Assembly (NCBI RefSeq): GCF_963678635.1
Contig: NC_087062.1
Span: 31,456,704 to 31,518,703 of the forward strand
Length of the DNA stretch: 62,000 nucleotides
DNA from: Symsagittifera roscoffensis
Lineage: Eukaryota > Xenacoelomorpha > Acoela > Convolutidae
Reading direction: 5' to 3'
Under the pieces are notes generated by a model. That model was not told the DNA's origin and did not search any database. It was given only the letters and a program-made list of their open reading frames with translations. Shown piece after piece: positions 58,712 to 62,000 of the stretch. Within the stretch, counting starts at the first letter, position 1. Each line of letters begins with the position of its first letter. The translations under genes and the position numbers were made by a program.

Positions 58712-59785
58712 TACTTGGACCCTAGATTTGCAGCTCTTGAGCGTACCCTGATAGGGCCCCAATATAGAGGGGTTGAGAAAATCGAAAATCAAGTTCGGTA
58801 AATTTTTTGATATCTATTTTTTCTGGGAAAAAAAACAAAAAATCATAAAAAAACCATTCTCGAAAACCAAACAGATTTGAGCAGTCATACTTGGACGCTA
58901 GATTTGCAGCCTTTGAGGGTAGCCTGATAGTACTCCACTATAGGGTTGAGAAGTTCAAGTTTATATCTAAGCTTTTTGAAAAAATAGAAAAAATTTTTAA
59001 AAACGCCATATCTCAAAAACTATAAATATTTGAGCAGTCATATTTGAACGCTAGATTTAGAGCCCTCGATTGTACCCGAAAGCACGCCACTTTAGGAATG
59101 AGAAATTCAAGTTCGGTTAGTTTTTTATGTCTAAGTTTTTGAAAAAAATGAACAAATCATAAAAAACGCCATAGCTCGAAAACCGTAATGATTTGAGCAG
59201 TCATACTTGGACCCTAGATTTGCAGCTCTTGAGTGTAGCCCAATAGGTTCCCATTATAGGATTGAAAAAATCAAGTTAGATTAGTTTTTTTATATATATC
59301 TAAGTTTTTTTGAAAAAAAAGAAAAAATTTTTTTAAAAAACGTCATATCTCGAAAACCAAAAAGATTTGAGCAGTCATACTTGTACGCTATGTTTAGAAC
59401 CCTTGAGTGTACCCCGATAGCACCCCACTATGGGGTTGAGAAATTCAAGTTCGGTTAATTTTTTTATATATAAGTTTTTTGGAAAAAAACTTACAAAATC
59501 ATAAAAAATCCATATCTCAAAAATCATAGGGATTTGAGCAGTCATACTAGGACGCTAGATTTGTAGCCCTCGAAATTACCCCGATAGCACCCCACTGTAG
59601 GGTTGAGAAATTTGAGTTCGATTAGTTTTTTATATCTAAGTTTTTTGAAAGAAACAAAAAAAATCATAAAAAACGCCATATCTCGAAAACCATAAGGATT
59701 TGAGCAGTCATACTTGGACCTGAGATTTGCAGTCCTTGAGTGTACCCTGAAAGCACCCCACTATGGGGTTGCGAAATTCAAAATT
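58712..59785. repeat. Right edge of satellite: diverged monomers
   Basis: The last six or so monomers differ from the core by many substitutions and small deletions (for example CCATTCTCGAAAACCAAACAG and GTAGCCTGATAGTACTCC). The array ends inside a monomer after CCACTATGGGGTTGCGAAATTC at about 59,785. Confidence 0.8.
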
Positions 59786-60140
59786 ATTTAGGTAAACTGT
59801 GAAAGAAAAACTGTGATAATTATACGTTGCGAATAAAGAAAAAATGTAAAGAGTTTTGAAGCATTCGAGCTCCATTAGATTACGAAACGCTGACTTGAGT
59901 AAACTTTTCAACTCTCGCATGTTTTGACCTTTTAACAGACCAACATAAGGACTTCTCAAACCTGTGCTAAATGAAATTTCTTGAGCGTTTTAATATACGA
60001 TATAGCTTAAACGTGCAAAAAAAACACTTTCGTTAAACATGCAAAAAATAATACGCTGAAACATTTAAACATGCAAAGATAAGATAGAGTTCTCTTAAAT
60101 ATGTCAACATAGGGACTTCTTAAACATGTGTCACATGAAA
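59786..60140. repeat. Spacer with a ~165-bp direct duplication
   Basis: CAACATAAGGACTTCTCAAACC (about 59,941) recurs as CAACATAGGGACTTCTTAAACA (about 60,106), 165 bp apart and with similar following sequence. AAACATGCAAA-type words also repeat here. It is not recognisable satellite monomer sequence. Confidence 0.55.
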
Positions 60141-60150
60141 CGCCAATTAA

Positions 60151-60229
60151 ATAATAGATAGAGATAGATAGATAGAAAATAGATAGATAGATAGATAGAT
60201 AGATGGATAGATAGATAGATAGATAGATC

Positions 60230-60264
<35 letters not shown>
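60151..60264. repeat. (GATA)n microsatellite
   Basis: A nearly pure run of GATA units with a few interruptions (GAAAATAGA, GATGGATA, GATCGATA). The 112-codon minus-strand frame across it encodes Ser-Ile-Tyr-Leu repeats and is not a gene. Confidence 0.95.
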
Positions 60265-60474
60265 TACTAAAACGCTAATTTGAACTATTTTCAGTTGTTT
60301 TCCGAATCTAACAAAAAAATACGATTGATTTTTTCTAAATTGCACAATTTTGCTGGTTCAGAGAAACATTGTTAAAAAATTAATTTTCACCATACAATAT
60401 CGATAATACAGTACCTAGAGTGGAAATTACACGTTATCAATCAACATAAGACGGTCAAAAAATTTCGATGGGCT
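60265..60474. other. 3' flank of SART1
   Basis: Short spacer between the microsatellite and the SART1 stop codon. No clear AATAAA was seen on the minus strand. Confidence 0.4.
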
Positions 60475-62000
60475 TCATTTCTTGAAATCGTTCCCACTGG
60501 AAGCCAGATTCTGTCCCATTCCACTCAGCACAATATGTGCAGCTCCTAATGATTTCTGCTTTTCCCGCATAGTCGCAACCATATGCAAAGGAGTATCATC
60601 ACTCGACATACCCTTCAACTTTCTTTCTTCTTCTATCTTTTTCATGCGTTTGAACGTTTTCAGTTTCCCGCTGCCTTTTCCGTGAAATTTATGGGACAAA
60701 TCCCTAAATGCTTCCTTCTCATTCAGTTTTCGGCCTGACGAGTCGTAGTATTCCAAATTGAAATTCGGTCTATATGAATTGTCATCTCTGAATTCTCTCA
60801 AGGACACTCGATCTCGGTCCTCTTTTCGACTCCATTTGTCCTCGATGTGCTTTGCACTTTTGTCTTCAATCGCGTATGACGGGTTAATTTTACTGCCAGC
60901 CTGGGTTAGTTGACCCATTGACCGAGTTCCGCCCTCCTTTTCCAGGTAGCCTTTATGCTTCGCCAACATCAACGCTCCCAACACTCCTGCGTTGACTTCC
61001 GGCTCTTCAGTCAGCGCTGATTTGATCTTCGTTTTGCTCCCAATTTGCTCGCCTAGAGTTCGGTTATCTCGCTCTATATTGTCCCAGCCTTTATTAACAT
61101 CCATCTCTTCATTGTCACTACTTTCATCTTTCATGGCAAACTCTTCCAGCTCTCGGTCCAGTTGAGATTTCATAGACTCCGGTTCCGTTTTCACCTTCAC
61201 CTCTTGCTTATTTAACTCCGAAACTGCTCTGCAGAATTCAGCGGTGTTATCAAAAACCAACTTTTTCTGCTTGTCATCCTCTTGTTCTTCAATTTTGCTT
61301 GCATTTCGGAGCTTTTCCGCAATTCGCAAAGCTGCGTCTGACTTCTTTGCTAAATTCTGAGCAATTACTCCTGTTTTACTGATGCTCGATTTTATATTAA
61401 CATCGTCCTCAAGTTTGATAGGTGCCGTAGTCCCGTTCCAGTCACCTACTAATTCGTCGCCAGATAACATTTCACTGTCCTCGATTTCTTGTTTTCTTGA
61501 CCTCGATAACCTGCTTCCATGATCTCTGCTTGAATCCTCTGTCATTTCTTTCAAAAGATCATCAGCTGTAAGTCGATTACGAACTTTCTTCGTCTTGCGC
61601 TTCCGTTTAGTAAATTTAGCAGCTGCTTCCTCTTGTGTGTAATAATCATGCGCTAATTTGGCTTCGGGCATTGCAAGGGAGACTGTTTTGCTTTCTAGTT
61701 CCTTTCTGACCATCTGACGGTATCTTGCTTCTTCGTCATCTATTTCGCCGTCCGCTCCTATTTTGAAAGTCCTTGTGTGCTCCCCATCAATGACATCATC
61801 GTATTTCCCCAGCAGCGACTGCATTTTTGGTAAACCAAATTCATCAAACTCTTCATGGTCGAACGCTTGATAGTCTTTGCCTTTCCGTTTTAATTCTACA
61901 TTTTTAGCATGACGCTCACTGTCTTTTATGTTCAAATTGATCAGCACATCTTCATCGTCCTCCTCCAAAATTTTCTTATCTTTCAAAGTTAAAATAGTTT
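60475..62000 (-). CDS. SART1: SART1 (U4/U6.U5 tri-snRNP-associated protein 1, Snu66-type), C-terminal part
   Basis: SART1 is a tri-snRNP component needed for spliceosome assembly in the nucleus. The frame ends with TGA at 60,477-60,475 and stays open to the window edge, where T-I-L-T-L-K-D precedes K-K-I-L-E-E. This matches the interior of animal SART1, so the N-terminal part lies beyond 62,000. About 507 residues are visible of the roughly 800 usual for the family. Conserved segments in order: E-D-V-L-I-N-L-N-I, A-K-N-V-E-L-K-R-K, L-L-G-K-Y-D-D, a basic stretch K-R-K-R-K-T-K-K-V-R then A-D-D-L-L, V-F-D-N-T-A-E-F-C-R-A-V, L-G-A-L-M-L-A-K, Y-A-I-E-D-K, Y-D-S-S-G-R-K-L-N-E-K-E-A-F-R, H-K-F-H-G-K-G-S-G-K, and H-I-V-L-S-G-M-G. 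The middle is charged and acidic. No intron is evident in the visible 1.5 kb. The satellite array ends ~690 bp past the stop codon. Confidence 0.93.
   Translation of the reverse strand, partial: TILTLKDKKILEEDDEDVLINLNIKDSERHAKNVELKRKGKDYQAFDHEEFDEFGLPKMQSLLGKYDDVIDGEHTRTFKIGADGEIDDEEARYRQMVRKELESKTVSLAMPEAKLAHDYYTQEEAAAKFTKRKRKTKKVRNRLTADDLLKEMTEDSSRDHGSRLSRSRKQEIEDSEMLSGDELVGDWNGTTAPIKLEDDVNIKSSISKTGVIAQNLAKKSDAALRIAEKLRNASKIEEQEDDKQKKLVFDNTAEFCRAVSELNKQEVKVKTEPESMKSQLDRELEEFAMKDESSDNEEMDVNKGWDNIERDNRTLGEQIGSKTKIKSALTEEPEVNAGVLGALMLAKHKGYLEKEGGTRSMGQLTQAGSKINPSYAIEDKSAKHIEDKWSRKEDRDRVSLREFRDDNSYRPNFNLEYYDSSGRKLNEKEAFRDLSHKFHGKGSGKLKTFKRMKKIEEERKLKGMSSDDTPLHMVATMREKQKSLGAAHIVLSGMGQNLASSGNDFKK

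Larger units (their letters stand above)
30495..59785. repeat. Satellite DNA array, ~157-175-bp monomer, 29 kb
   Basis: Roughly 175 head-to-tail monomers. Each has the order ATCTCGAAAACC, TTTGAGCAGTCAT, GACGCTAGATTT, a variable centre (GTACCCCGATAGCACCCCACT and variants), TTCAAGTTCGGTTAG, TTTTTTATATCTAAGTTTTT, then an A-rich tract of variable length ending ATCATAAAAAACGCC. Distances between successive GCCATATCTCG starts at 31.8-32.9 kb are 166, 175, 166, 165, 157 and 165 bp. Length variation comes mostly from the A tracts. Monomer length near one nucleosome and strong A/T tracts are typical of centromeric or heterochromatic satellites. No CENP-B box was recognised. Short minus-strand frames (60-77 codons) recur with the repeats, are interrupted irregularly and are not called as genes. 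Confidence 0.97.

Noticed and set aside
30495-59785. CRISPR-like array reading of the regular repeats.
   Set aside because: The whole monomer repeats; there are no unique spacers, and the window is animal nuclear DNA.
60007-60345. 112-codon minus-strand frame with Leu-Ser-Ile-Tyr repeats.
   Set aside because: It is the translation of the (GATA)n microsatellite plus flanks.

Overview
This is nuclear DNA from an animal with an AT-rich, repeat-laden genome. Two protein-coding genes are recognisable, both animal-type and both on the minus strand: a CABLES-family gene (CDK5 and ABL1 enzyme substrate, cyclin-box C-terminus) at 22.16-24.2 kb, and the C-terminal part of SART1 (Snu66-type U4/U6.U5 tri-snRNP protein) at 60.48-62.0 kb, which runs off the right edge. 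Most of the CABLES protein lies in one uninterrupted 2-kb exon. The phylum cannot be fixed from the sequence. No rRNA, bona fide tRNA gene, operon or CRISPR array was seen.

Left part (0-22 kb): a graveyard of mobile elements. It holds a dead non-LTR retrotransposon (0.15-1.72 kb), copies of a dispersed repeat with a GGCGCC core (3.0, 4.6, 5.9 and 6.9 kb), and a hAT-like MITE with an 8-bp target duplication (8.03-8.42 kb). A ~1-kb imperfect palindrome follows (9.43-10.43 kb), then a diverged direct duplication (12.8-14.7 kb), a tRNA-like SINE candidate (15.6 kb) and an almost fully palindromic Tc1/mariner-type MITE (16.19-16.85 kb). Two copies of a SINE-like repeat lie at 5.3 and 17.3 kb; the second is split by ~1.24 kb that carries a degenerate ~170-bp tandem repeat. 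A module with a covarying hairpin recurs at 19.1-20.75 kb.

Middle (22-30.5 kb): the CABLES gene with a possible small 5' exon, several tRNA-like promoter remnants, a (TCC)n tract, and a complete short hAT element (27,674-28,577). That element has perfect 15-bp terminal repeats, a perfect 8-bp target duplication, dense subterminal CTGTAACTGAAA repeats and a short BED zinc-finger reading frame. It is nested in another repeat.

Right part (30.5-59.8 kb): one 29-kb satellite array of roughly 175 monomers of ~157-175 bp. The flanks hold diverged monomers. The core is organised as a 9-monomer higher-order repeat of ~1.51 kb, with 6-, 3-, 10- and 12-monomer variants and a 5,525-bp-offset segmental duplication. 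Both borders are inside the window and the right border is only ~0.7 kb from the SART1 stop codon. This array is the most notable structure here. I found no novel protein-coding system.
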